64,000 bases of DNA from contig CM049317.1 in the NCBI GenBank assembly GCA_026874595.1, forward strand, positions 16,107,382 to 16,171,381, written 5' to 3'. Below, piece by piece: positions 1 through 11,781 of the stretch. Numbering within the stretch: position 1 is the stretch's first letter; each line of letters opens with the position of its first letter. The translations under genes and the position numbers were made by a program. Below the pieces are notes generated by a model. That model was given only the letters and a program-made list of their open reading frames with translations, did not search any database and had not been told where the DNA came from. Origin of the DNA: Sipunculus nudus (Eukaryota > Annelida > Sipuncula > Golfingiida > Sipunculidae).

Positions 1-62
1 ACACATTCTGATCAATATCAGAAATTACCTGTATGTGAATAAAATATAAGAGAATTGATGTT

Positions 63-94
<32 letters not shown>

Positions 95-194
95 GTTGGG
101 AATTTGTTTTCACATCATTCACCTTACATGAAATTGTCACCAGCGCAGAGGTTCTGATAAAATCGAGGTCTCGTACTGGAAGTTAAATGTACCA

Positions 195-560
195 ATACAC
201 CTACCTTTTGAAAATGAATTTATGTGATTTTTGATTTCCTCTGTGTACATATATAAATGAAATTAGGGTAATTTTTGTTGTGAAAGGTTCTTCTAAGGTC
301 TTCGTGAAGGATGTGTGCACTTGTTTATCAACAATATGTTTGTAAACATGGCAATGTTGACAAACGGAAAACATGTAACCTAAGGTGGTAGGTTGCATAT
401 ATGCAGAGGTAGAAACGTCACTTGTAGCAAAACGCAATGGCAAGGTCTGGCTTATCTGACTTGCTGCTAGATGTCCTTGTTGAATTTGTTTTATTTTGGC
501 GGGCGCCCATATATTATAAACACGATGATATAAACAAAATAATCTGCCTTTGTGCGATTA
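195..560 (+). repeat. Dispersed repeat, family with tataaacacg and atataaacaaaa
   Basis: Stretches tgaaggatgtgtgcacttgt, acatgtaacctaaggtggt and attataaacacgatgatata recur at 31490-31700, 32130-32265, 32850-32985 and 56395-56545 in varying completeness. No coding content. Type unknown. Confidence 0.65.
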
Positions 561-719
561 TATCCAAAGTGTATTTTACGCGGGTAGTCGTTGATTACGT
601 CTTTTGGTCACGTGTCATGAGAACGGGGTCGCTTCGTACACCTGCAGCATTATATATAAATACCAATTTAACCTTTTAAACGATTCTGACTAACATGTCC
701 GAAGGCATGTAGAATGTTT

Positions 720-1640
720 TACAGCGCCTTCTGGTGAAGAATTGTGCACTGAATTATTTTTACCTCCGGCATGTTAGCAACAAATACTCAAAAAATAATG
801 AACTGATTTTGATGAAATTTTCAAGATAGCTCTACAATGAAGCACGGAACAACTAATTTAAATTTTGGGGTGATCCGGATAACTATCTAGGTCCAAAGAT
901 GTTCAAAAGAAAATGCTGCATTTCTGACAGTGCCATTTGGGGTAAGGGCTGCCTTGTTTAGTTTGTCGCCACTAGGTTGCTTTCAGTGTCAGTATGCTAT
1001 AACGTTAAGTGCTTGTTTATCACACATTTCTGACAATGCCATATATAATAATAATGAGCTGCCTCGGCGTAGGTCTGTGCTGTCTGCGTGCAAATTTCTA
1101 GTTGTCAGTGATTGTGGCAGGACAACATGTATCTAATTTATACTTCACGGTGTTGGCACTAAACCATTGTCGAGCAACTTCTCTGTGGCCATGCAGTAGT
1201 ATCTCCACATAAATACTGTGAATTATGACATTATAGGAGAATATTCATATTAGCTACCAGGCTAAATTTGTAATCCCATTTAAATAAATATGTTTAAAAT
1301 AAAGTTAAATGTCTATCACGGCGCACTCAGAAACTTCGCTCATGTATCCAGCGGTTCATTTCGCTGTGGCATCCATCTTATTACCTCCGCCAAGGCTGGC
1401 GGTTCAGTTTTTACCTGCGCCTTTGGTTTCTCTATCAAAAACAAACAGTTATTTACGGATATTGAAGACATTTTCATGATGGCTTGGCAATAAAAAAAGT
1501 AACAATGATAACATTTTAGAGATCATCCGAATCATTATCAGGATCCAGGATTTTTAAAAGGAAAAAATGGTGCATTTCTGACAATGCCATATTGGGGATA
1601 TGACCTGTCATGGCGGAGCTCTGCGCTCTCTGAGTGAAAA
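720..1640 (+). repeat. Old dispersed repeats before lipase copy 1 exon
   Basis: gatgaaattttcaagatag with ggtgatccggataac (780-880) and tgcatttctgacagtgcca (910-950) recur in part at 1510-1610. ttacctccgccaagg at 1380 is the start of the same common animal repeat type. No gene seen. Confidence 0.5.
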
Positions 1641-1717
1641 TCACTACTTTGGAATAGAGAATGAATAATACGCTTGTATGGCAGTATACTATAATGTCGA
1701 TTGATCATGTTTTGCAG

Positions 1718-1952
1718 GACGATGTGAACGTGTTTATTGTTGCCTGGGGACCGGGGGCCTTTGAGAAATATCACGTGTCCGTTGCTTACACAGACATCGT
1801 AGGGGCCGCGGTAGCAGAATTCATTCATATACTTGAAGACGAGACTCTGGCGTCACGTGTAAGAATGCATCTGATTGGTCACAGCCTTGGCGGTCACGTG
1901 TCAGCTGCAGCGGGAAAGAGGCTGCAAAGTCCCAAACTGGCAAGGATTTCAG
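1718..1952 (+). CDS. Lipase copy 1, nucleophile-elbow exon
   Basis: 235 bp, phase 0 in and phase 1 out. It follows a tract ending gttttgcag that is almost identical before the matching exon of copy 2. Encodes the strand and helix around G-H-S-L-G-G-H; the Ser is the nucleophile. Donor is g/gtataa. Confidence 0.9.
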
Positions 1953-4900
1953 GTATAAATGTTTCCACTTGACTTTTTACCAGAGTTTAGAAGTGAATAT
2001 ACTTCGCATCATCTTTAGTCGGTATATGGCTCTGTTGAACGGTCGGTGGCATTACTGAACACGATTGTATCACTACAAAATGCATTCTAACGAATGCAGA
2101 CCTTCGCCGTGTGGGTGCTCCTTAATGTAGGATACTCCTTTGCCCATATTCCCAGGTTCATTTGTGCGTTTGTCCGAAACAAGTTTTTGCATTCACATTC
2201 GGCCTATATTTGCATGTACAATCGGGCATGTGCTACTGCACATTTGTGTATATTCCTAGAGATCGCCCTGATCCGGATCATGAGCCGGACACATAACAGA
2301 ACATAATCGTTTCTTCATTGGGCCATTTTCGCAGTGCCCTGAAAATTTCTTAGGGTTTCCGTTCAGGATTGCGTGAGTTATGAGCTTAACATATACACAC
2401 ACAATCAGACAGACACACACACACCCACGAAATGGAATGAACGCATATAACCCCTAGCGGAGGCAATAATTTACTGTTTTCTGATCAAAAGCTTCCATAG
2501 CTCTTGCCAGGAGGTTATTTAAGCAGCAAAAATAGAATAGTGATTTTCCACTTGTCTTGACTACAGGCAGACTGAAAATATATGGTTGTCAATGGTTTTC
2601 TATTGTTATAACGACAAATGATTAATATTGGAGATTTAGACGAGATTATGTATTCCAGATTGTCGTTCCTGTTTCATTTTTTACTGACATATGTCAGCTT
2701 GTACGAACAACAATTATAAAATAAACTCAACATGAGAGATGTACAAACTGTATACATTTTATCGTTTGTTCATAATGAACATTCCGATAATTGACCAACA
2801 GTAAGGTTCAGGAAACTAAATTTTTTAGCGTTAATGTTATTCATATTATAACGCATTTATTGCGAACGGGTGCACATTGATCATATTTTGTGCTGCTTAT
2901 TCCTCTGTTGTCAGGACTGGACGTACCTGATTACGGGTTCAATGCCGCTAAGCCCGACAACATGCTGGACCCGACTGATGCGGAGTTTGTGGATGAAATG
3001 CACACCCACGTCTCTGTATCCATGAAGGGCCATGCGGATTTCTTCCCGAACGGCGGACTGAGCCAGCCAGCATGCTCCCAAGGCTTTATGGGAAAAATCA
3101 CCGGCACCGTATATAATTCCTTAATAGGAGACCAAGAAGGTACATTTATATAAATCACTGTATATCATATAGGTGTGATTTTATTTTAAGTAACACCGAG
3201 ATTGCTTATAGGGGCCAAATCACCCAACAGACCTTTATAAACTAAAGATTATCCCTTTGATCTTTTATAAAAACAGGCCAGAAAACATGGATATCACCCC
3301 ACACAGGCTGCTTGTTTCGTTTATATCAGCGTTTTTAGCTCAGCTGATTGAAAGTCATCTGAGCTACAGCGATCACCTTTTGTCCGGTGTCTGTCCGTCC
3401 GTCTGTCTGTCCGTTAACCAGGCACAAAACGGAACCGCTGGATCTGGAATCTTCTAGCTTTATATCTAGGGAGTTCCATGGAAAATCTCCTTTGAAACCT
3501 GAAGTCCGGTCTCTGTTACCCATAACCTCTGAGCTATCGTGCTCCGGAGTACCCCACAGAAAAATGGAACATTTTGATACAAAAGCGCAAGTATCTGAAC
3601 AACTATTGCATTGATCACCATGATTCTTTGCATGAATATTGATCATGGAATGTTTCATCAGTTTCTGCAGTCGGGTGGCGCTACCTGTATATTTTTCGAT
3701 TTTTACGATTTTTTATCTTTTTTTAAGACTTATTAAGATGCGGTCATCTGTTAACAGGGCATAAATTGTAACGACTGGACCTAGAATCTTTTCTCTTGAC
3801 ATCCAGGGAGATCCATGAAAAATCTCCTTGGAAACCTGAAATTAGGTCTCTGTTACCTATTCTCCAAGCTATGCTTAAGTTTAATGGGGATACCACCTAC
3901 AAAATTTGGCATTGATAAAATTCTTTTGTGAAAGTTTTCCTAGTCAGATGAGCATCATGACTTATGTGTCACTTGTTTTATATGTTAAAACACGACATTC
4001 AACAGACATGGCGCCATGGCAGCTACTTACATACGATCTAGATGAAACCATTATCGTAGTATTAAACAGAATACATATCTCTCTTATGTACAGCTGAAAG
4101 AGTTGCATTGGTCAGATACGAAATTCTGTTTTTTTTTTTCAGCTGCTAAAGAATTGGTTGTCTGTGACCACAATATAGCTCCTGACTATTACATCGAGTC
4201 TATCAACGCAAACACCACGGACTGTTACTTCCGGGCCAAGGCATGTCGGGATTACCGATATTTCCGGGTAAGAAATAATAGGATTGTAAAGAAGATGTAA
4301 ATCCAAAGTTTTTTATTAAGTTTTGCCGTATATATACGTATTTACATTAATAATAACAGCACATTTCACGGATACATGATCTTATTACCACCAGTCTCGT
4401 TAAGGTCGCAGAACTGTATTCAGGGTCTGTTTTCAATCTCTTCCAGTTTTTCCTTATTTTCCCAAACTGTTGCTCTTGGAATACTTTACATGTACATATT
4501 CAGAAAGCTGAAATATTCTCTAATTTATGGTTTATGGAAACTGTGGAATTTCCCAGTTTATGGTAAAAAAATGCCGTTCTCAATCTGTAGAGTTTTAAAC
4601 ATGTTTTAAAATGCTTATTTTTATTTTGTCTCTGTCTCTCACGGGGAGACTGGAATAGGAGAAAATTTGGAACAAAAATATATTTGATATACCGAAAATC
4701 TTAATTTTAACAGCCAAAATAGGGGTGGGGGGGTCCTATATTTTTTATATGATACCAACTGATTTTCTGTAGTAATCACAGTATGCCTGAATACATGCTG
4801 TTTTAGCCAGATACATGAGCTAAATTCAAATATATTTAATTTAAATAAAATCAATTAAAACAGTTTCAGTTAATACTATTTTAAATCCTTAATTCCAAAA

Positions 4901-5775
4901 ATAAGTACATGTCGAGGGATCCGAGATCAGAATGTTGTAAAATATAAAAGAAACATTTAAACACCTGCTCTGTTCTGAGACCGTTGATTGGCTCTGGTTT
5001 TGAAGAACCAGAGGTACTACAAAAACTATAGTCTGGCAAACTACTCATTTTTTATTATATTGGTATTGTATATCCATTGCCCAAATAAAATGAAATGGTA
5101 TAAGGTATTTCGTACACTGTGGTTGGCTTCATATTCGCGGGGTGAAAGGTTTTCAATTTTTTAAATTATTATTGTTTAACGATCGTTCAATTTTCAAGAG
5201 CTGCCTCTTATGTAAACTTTATAAGGTATATAAAACCATGATAATATGACACAGTTATATCAAATAATCTGTACGCTAAACGAAAAATTGGATGGCGACT
5301 CAAGGCAACACAGAAAAAGACATCCTTGCTGATATCATTTATTGTAGCAGTTTTTGGTTTGCGGAACACATACAAGAGCTATCATTATTTATATATCAAT
5401 ATTTTGCCTTACGATTTCCTTTCGACGATTGGGCCTCTAATTACGTGTTGTTTTCTTTTCGCGATAATTCCCCTTTCAAGAATATCGCGAATTTGACGCC
5501 CCCACGAACAAAAAGGGCAGCCACTGTATATTCCTCTTCTATTCCTACTTAATCTAATATTAGATAAAATAAAAACGATTTCCAGCAGAGTACCTCTTAA
5601 TGGTTAACTTGTGTAGGTTTAATGATTTAATCAGATGATACTTTATGAAATTCAGAGAAACAGATGCGAGAAAGGTGAATTTAACTTCATGGGGTTCCAT
5701 GCAATGAAACCATCTATGGGCAGAAAGAAGTACTACCTTAAGACTGGATCTCAAAAGCCATATTGCCTGGAGTGA
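1718..5775 (+). CDS. Pancreatic-type lipase, copy 1 (partial; 3' four coding exons)
   Basis: Coding joins 1718-1952, 2915-3139, 4143-4267 and 5656-5775, all with AG/GT borders and compatible phases. The first exon present opens in phase 0 with D-D-V-N-V-F and contains the lipase elbow G-H-S-L-G-G-H. The second opens with G-L-D, which holds the catalytic Asp, and contains D-P-T-D-A-E-F-V-D and H-A-D-F-F-P-N-G-G. The third has C-D-H, which supplies the catalytic His. The last ends K-P-Y-C-L-E-stop. Known for the family: secreted alpha/beta hydrolases that cleave acyl esters of glycerolipids. The signal peptide and oxyanion-loop exons must lie before base 1. Protein differs from copy 2 at about 13 of 235 residues, so it looks functional. 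One oddity is a poor pyrimidine tract before the last exon. Confidence 0.88.
2140..2470 (+). repeat. Dispersed repeat ending in gcggaggcaat, copy 1
   Basis: Shares atattcccaggttcat, ctgatccggatcatg, attcgtgagttatg-like and cgcataaccccta motifs with 13375-13650, 19925-20203 and 29185-29450. In intron of lipase copy 1. Confidence 0.65.
2915..3139 (+). CDS. Lipase copy 1, catalytic Asp and lid exon
   Basis: 225 bp, phase 1 in and out. Starts by completing Gly of G-L-D, the expected catalytic Asp context, and continues through the H-A-D-F-F-P-N-G-G loop. It includes the first Cys of the lid-bracketing pair. Confidence 0.9.
3330..3900 (+). repeat. Dispersed repeat with tgtctgtccgt motif
   Basis: Two related parts: 3330-3620 (gtgtctgtccgtccgtctgt, gggagttccatggaaaatct) and 3735-3900 (gggagatccatgaaaaatct, gaaacctgaaattaggtctc). 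They overlap as about 100-base direct repeats. The open frames here are by-products. Confidence 0.6.
4143..4267 (+). CDS. Lipase copy 1, catalytic His exon
   Basis: 125 bp after a long T tract and AG; donor is CGG/gtaaga. Encodes V-V-C-D-H followed by Y-Y-I-E-S-I, the usual context of the catalytic His in the pancreatic lipase family. Confidence 0.9.
5114..5532 (+). mobile_element. MITE, TGTGGTTGG family, copy 1
   Basis: Left end cactgtggttggcttcatat, right end complement-like ggcagccactgtata. Shares cgcgataattccccttt and atatcgcgaatttga with the other copies. Lies in intron 6 of lipase copy 1. Confidence 0.65.
5656..5775 (+). CDS. Lipase copy 1, last coding exon
   Basis: 120 bp to TGA at 5773-5775, opening R-N-R-C-E-K-G. 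The acceptor is aaattcag, with few pyrimidines upstream, unlike the T-rich tract in copy 2. A donor 13 bases after the stop (5788/5789) splices the 3' UTR. Confidence 0.85.
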   Translation, partial: RNRCEKGEFNFMGFHAMKPSMGRKKYYLKTGSQKPYCLE

Positions 5776-6130
5776 CCTTCTACGACTGGTATGACATGTA
5801 ACTATCATATGAGGTATATATCAAGTAGTACATGAGATAAAGACTCAGTTGATTATGAAATAATGTGTAACTATGTTTGATCAAAAATCTATATTTCGTT
5901 TTCTTATTTAAAAATTTTCTAAAATTCCAATACATAGTAGAACTGCAGCTGTTCGCAAAGTTCAGCAGTCAAGAACTTGTTCGAATCTGTGATTATTCAA
6001 CAAAAAGTAATATTCTTTAAAAAAATCTTATTTTTTCATCAGTTGTACTACACATTTAACCTTAATATCCATATACCATAATTACCGCTACGTAAAAATA
6101 TACATGTATATATTTTTTGTTATTTTCTTG

Positions 6131-6186
<56 letters not shown>
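6131..6186 (+). repeat. (AT)n microsatellite
   Basis: About 28 AT units in the 3' UTR intron of lipase copy 1. Confidence 0.95.
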
Positions 6187-6191
<5 letters not shown>

Positions 6192-6565
6192 TAATAAATT
6201 CTGATACATTACCTAAAGCCAATCCTATTTAATAGCTTCATTGTAAAAGTAAAACTAGAAACATCCAATCGGCTTCCAAAACTTAAGAATTTTCTACTGA
6301 GAATCGGCTCGGGAAAAAGGTTAAGGTCCAAAATAAATATCAGGTATATCTGTGACCCTGGATTTATATTGTGATAAATATCAGCTTTTGAAGAAAAGTC
6401 ATGTTTGAGAGATAGCGCAAAAAAAAATAATAACAAAAAAAAAAAATAAAAAAAATTGAAATCGATAGTTTTGCACTAGGGGGAGAGACAGAGACAGACA
6501 GACAGACAGACAGAGACAGACAGAGAGAGAGAGACAGACAGAGACAGAGAGAGACAAAGACAGAG

Positions 6566-6692
6566 GGCAGGGGCGGATCCAGGATTTAGGAAAAGGGGGG
6601 GGGGGTCCAACCCAGGAGGACTTATGAAAATCCTAAAAAAAGGTCATCAAAGATTAAATATGGCCCCCCCCCTGGATCCGCTTCTGGAGGGA
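6566..6692 (+). repeat. G-rich short interspersed repeat with inverted ends
   Basis: ggcggatccaggatttagga and a G run at one side, C run and ctggatccgcttctgg at the other. A relative with the same ends lies at 18746-18956. Confidence 0.6.
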
Positions 6693-6754
6693 TGATACTT
6701 AGGAGTAGCTTTTACTGTATTGTAACTTATCTTAAAATGTACTTTCATTTTCAG

Positions 6755-6960
6755 AAAGTACCAGTACCTCCGGTGATCTTACAGAACTCGTCCTAACAGT
6801 TGGCGGAAAAGACAGTCAAAGGGCGCCACAGTTTGCACTACTGATATCTGGTGTTGCTTTACAAACTAATACAAAATCTATTTGATCACTATGGAGCTCT
6901 CTGTATTCTTTTAAAATGTTCTCTTTTTTATAATTCTTTTTCATTGTCAAATATATTCAT
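6755..6960 (+). other. Lipase copy 1, 3' UTR terminal exon
   Basis: Acceptor tttcattttcag at 6754, homologous to the 3' UTR acceptor of copy 2 and followed by partly matching sequence down to tgttctctt. No clean AATAAA is seen at the place where copy 2 has one; the end is approximate. Confidence 0.55.
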
Positions 6961-7359
6961 CCTTTCTTTATGAAGGATCTTTTATGCGTCTTATGTATAT
7001 ATGTAGCTGAATGCCAGAATATTTTGGTTGACAATGATATGATCGAGACTGGCAAATCCGAGACCCGAGGATTCGAGACCGAAACCCTGAGTGCACTGGT
7101 GTATGAAAATGTCATCTGCCCACCTATACCAGAGTCAATGTTTCCATGCAATACCCCCCACCCCCACATCTGTAGGATTAATTTATATAAGCCACTTTTG
7201 ATTATTTGGATTTTCCGTTGTTTCGTCAAGATCATTCAAATTAAATTCATGTAACATGAATAAATTCTTTTTTTTTTACACTTTGACGTTTTGATTTCCG
7301 AAATTTGACTGGCACTTTGGATTAACATTGTTGCGTCTGAGATTTTGAATGGACAGAGA

Positions 7360-10300
7360 ATGTCCACGACCGTTTCAGATGTGCCGATTCACAAAAATTA
7401 CAATATTTTAATGCAAAGGAGAAAATAGATTTAGATTTTAGCATGCACGATTAAACGCGTCCCAAACCTCGCTTTACATTCCGTAGAACATGAGAAATTA
7501 TCTATTCTAGTAACAAGAAAAAACACTATAATTTTAAATATACCAGCTGCTACATTTTATTGTTCAAAACATGTACATTTAACGTGCTCTTTAGTAATTA
7601 GAAATAATCCAGACCAACTCAGATACCTGGACCCAGGTATTCTGATTTAGATCCGCCATCAAGACCAAGACCTGGACCAATGTACCCGAGCCTGATAGTT
7701 TTATTTAACTGTCATATACTCCCTCATGTCACAGTTATACCGGTTCCAAAAATACCCGTGAATCCGTTGTCAGGAAAATGTAATGTTATATTAACATCAC
7801 CGAATGAATGTAAAGTAAAATATGAACGAGCGGAGGATCGACTCAGTAAATAGTATGAGAACACAGGCACATGACACCATGTATTCACCGGGTGAGCGAT
7901 ATTGCAAGTAACACTGTGCCCATCCCCCCTGTCACCTATCTAACCAACCATCCCGCTTATTTAACATGGTTCCCTTACTTTGACTGCCCATCAACCTATT
8001 TCATGCTCAAATCAACTCTACATAAGCCTAAAAACAACTTTACAATCTTTCTACCACTCATGCACTATTTTATCGCAAGGTATGAAAGCTGAAATAAACA
8101 CACGAGAGGTCATGCAAAGAGATCGTCGTGAATATTCATGAATATTTAAATACCAGGAGCGACAGGCGACATTATCCGGGTGTCTTCATACACGGGGATA
8201 TGGAGTCTTATTAGGATATTGGGGTCAAGGTATAAAGATAACCCAATAATCAAATTAGCCTATTTTGAAGCAGAACACTCACAAACCACTGCGTATTCAC
8301 CATATTTATATTACAGATATTCATCACAGATTGTACATTGGATTCTAACTCTTGATGAGCTTTTCGAAATTTCAGTCGTCAATATCTTTATTTTGAACAT
8401 AAAGTCCTCCCAAGAGTTTATACTAGGAGTCGTCAAGCAATAACTTATTTAGTTTCCAATGTGAAGGCCCATACTTTGCGTTTCGAGATCTATTCATCTC
8501 GATCAAAATTACAAAGTGATCAGAGAAGAGCTATGTAAGGATATCAGACCATAACAAATAAAGTAAATGGAGCAGATTTAGAGTATGCGTCGGCGACATC
8601 CATGCCAGATATAAATAACAGAAGGTATAGTCCGTGAAACACACACACACACATATATATATTGATATGTGGATCAAATTTGGGATGTAATATCCGTTAC
8701 CCGGTATTGTTAATATAAGCAGATACTTATTCACGTCCTTCCTGGGAGAATTTTTGTGGTACGACTGATTCCAAATGTTGAAATGCAAGGCGATAGTGCA
8801 GCGACATTTGTTGTGGTCATTGCAACTATATGTAAACGTATTATCTTGGTGAATAGGGGGAATAACCATTGCATGCTGACATAAGAAATGGGTGCAAATT
8901 GATCGATAGTCACATATACTGTGTCTGTAAGTGGGACATAGTCAATAGTCAGGCGAAACATGCTTAAATCCGTCACTGAGGGCATGAATTATTTAAATAC
9001 CCAATAAACCTTAATCCTGTGTTCTGAATTACCAGCCACGCAGGCATTCTGGTCTTTGTCGAAGGTAGTTCGGTGTTCTCGGTCCATGGTAGCCTCCACG
9101 CCATTTAGAAACCACACAGAATCACTCAAAATGATGCATATATTACAAATTGTTTATTCTCATATCAACGAGGTCATCTCGGGGACAATTATCTTTAAAA
9201 CGAGGTATGGCATTGTGTCTAGGAACGTCGGTTTCGGAGAACGTTGAGGACAAAAGTGGACCCAATTATAAGATATGGCGGAGGTGTTTCGCGCCCCACC
9301 AACTGCATCTTACGATCATGAATGTAACAGACCATATTCAAAATCAACGACCCGTGCCCGACCCATACAACTCCACCGGCGCCGTGAAGCATGAAACTCC
9401 AACCTTCCACCTAATCACGAGTCTCTTCTGCATGTTAGGGAACTGTGGGACGGCCGGGACACATGTCCAAACTCTCAAGCTTTAAAATAAAAAAAATGTC
9501 ACATTTCCAGGAATTACCTTCTGTTTACATCACACATGCGCAGGCTTTTTATATATTACTTATATCCTTAAGGCCTTTCCCACAAACAACCATCCTTATG
9601 TAATTCGCCTTTAAATAATTTCCATAACACTCGAACGGAATACAATTCCCTGTTCGCTACATATATACCAAAGGTGGTGTATTTAAGAGCCACGGTGCAT
9701 TGTGGGTGTCAGATTTTGACTCCAACCATCCATAAACAGCAGAGTCGTACTCTTGTGAGTCCGAGTCTGCGCATTCTGGATCAAAACCCTACCTGCCCTT
9801 GATTGTACAAAAAAAGTGTAAGAAAAGTCTGAAAACGTTGTTCCTCCTAGAAAGACGTTAAAGCCATTAGAGAAAAATAAAGTTTGGTTTCTCAAGCGAT
9901 TTTTCAGAAATTTTGTTCCGGAGGGAGATTTTTTTCAATAAAATTTCATGTAATCAAGGAAAAAAACGCTATTGTTTTGCCAATAGGTAAAACACAACAG
10001 AACATATTGAAAGTTTTGAATTTTAACTTATTTTCTTGACATAAATGTATGATCGACTGAATTTCAAATTGGTAAATTTCTACAGAAAATCAAAACAAAT
10101 ATTTTTGATCGAAAGTTCCTCAGAAACCATCCGTCTTGTTTTGTTTTGCCTTCGAAACATCCATGCAGTGTTCAAAACAAGCGATATGGAAATGTCATTA
10201 AAAAAATCTGGCCCCTGACTCACTTAAGGTATAATTAAACAATATGTCAGCAGTGGCCCCTGAGTAATGATATCTAGCGTGACTGCGTCGCGGAGCGTGC

Positions 10301-10500
10301 ATTTCAAGAGTCGGCTCAATACCTGGTCATAAACAACTGGTCATCAGGTTGGGCAGGACCGACACGGGTCAGAGGGTATCATTAACGGATGCATATTATG
10401 GGACAGTGATCATACACAGACAAACAGAAAAACAGAGGCAGTGTATTATGAATACTGCGGTGTACACAGAAAAATCAGCTTTACTGATCTTGGGAATATT
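7360..10500. other. Intergenic region between the lipase genes
   Basis: No convincing coding exon. Holds a CA/TA tract at 8640-8660, the repeat at 9500-9780, and an unusually GC-rich stretch at about 9050-9430 open in short frames on both strands that I could not assign. Confidence 0.5.
9500..9780 (+). repeat. Dispersed repeat, copy 1 of a pair
   Basis: ccttctgtttacat, ggtggtgtatttaagagcca and ggtgcattgtgggtgtcaga match 28140-28400 in the same order. Confidence 0.6.
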
Positions 10501-10570
10501 TATACAATAAAGGTATATTTAGTGTGAACGTTAGTGTGGCAAAAGCACATCAACCCGTCATTTTTGTATC

Positions 10571-10631
10571 ATGATTCTGTGGAGAGTTGCCTTTGGGTTA
10601 TGGACCATACTGGTACCACTTCTCGTTCATG
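10571..10631 (+). CDS. Lipase copy 2, exon 1 (signal peptide)
   Basis: ATG to the first base of a Gly codon, donor g/gtaagt, phase 1. It encodes a hydrophobic leader of 20 residues rich in Trp, Leu and Val. The start is chosen because it gives this leader and joins exon 2 in frame. Confidence 0.88.
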
Positions 10632-11726
10632 GTAAGTTCAAAACAAACCTTACTCAGCGTCATTCTTTGCCAAACTCGAGTATAAGTGTAAAACCTGAAG
10701 AGGTTAATATTTTTCTGGGTCAACTGAATATTACGATTTCTTTTGGGCAAAAAAAGCTTGTTTCTCAAGCACAGCGAACATATATTTTGATCCTGCATTA
10801 AAACTGTTCATTTCTAGTTAAGTCGAAATAAAACCTATCGTTTAGCTCCATCCGCTCGGTAGATCTTCAAGGACACTAAAGTATTTAATAAAAATAAATA
10901 AATACAAGTATGATTTATATTTAAAAAAATAATAAGAAAACAAATAAAAAATCAGAACAACTCCATATAATTTCAGTTTTTTTTATGACATACTTTTGAC
11001 GAATGTTATACCTGGTCAACAAAAAAATCTCTTATCATGTTGTCCCCTGGCTGGTCATATGAAATTTTCATCGAAAACATATATAAAAAAAGTGAAATAT
11101 TCGCCTTGAGCACTGTTTCCTACATAAACAGTGCATTAGAAACAAATTGTTTTTGCCTCACATGAACATCTTGATTATGTCGCTATTTTGAGTATTCATT
11201 ATGGCTTAATACGTTTTAATTTCCTTTGCCTTGCGAGTGGAGCAACGCTCGAGGAATTTTTGTTTAAATCAACAACACCGGCTGATGGCCGTTTCTTGTT
11301 CATCGTAAAAATCACAACCTGACATTCACAATTAAGAGTATAAGATATATTCATTTATAAAACATATATAAAAAACAACCATACCCTAATCCACCTCTGA
11401 CCAATAAATGTCTTCCTCTTCAGGCTTAAAAGAATAATAAGTAAGATATAGGCTAAGGTCCAATATCACTAACGGGGCAAGACATTGATTTTATCATTAC
11501 ATTAAAAAGAGCATATTGTTAAGCCAAGGCATCCTTATATGTGTTATTTTCCTGTAACTTGTGTTTTATCTTACATCTTAATTATCTAGTAGCTGTATCA
11601 CATGAGTTTGTGTAATAACTTGTAGTGATTAAGTTGTAAAACATAAAACGTGACAGACAGAGCGTGTAAAACATATGGTAGGAAACAGGCAGTAATTCCT
11701 ACCATTGCACTTTACACCTATCGATT

Positions 11727-11781
<55 letters not shown>

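Larger units (their letters stand above)
90..7350 (+). repeat. Segmental duplication, copy 1 block
   Basis: Similarity to 17560-25960 starts with a shared stretch containing gaaattgtcaccagcg near base 140. It is seen again at 1150-1200 (accattgtcg, acttctctgtggccatgca), at all four lipase exons, at the UTR exon and near 7160-7240. Offsets between matching exons run from 16.7 to 17.3 kb, and 18.6 kb at the UTR exon, so later insertions have changed the spacing. Confidence 0.75.

Noticed and set aside
3335-3658. Overlapping 107- and 75-codon frames
   Set aside because: Contained in a dispersed repeat with tgtctgtccgt motifs.
8450-9485. Several short frames in a GC-rich stretch, considered as a degraded receptor or transposase
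   Set aside because: No consistent frame, splice borders or motif could be found on either strand; left unassigned.
10598-10798. Minus-strand frame over lipase exon 1
   Set aside because: Shadow of the signal-peptide exon and intron; no splice or motif support.
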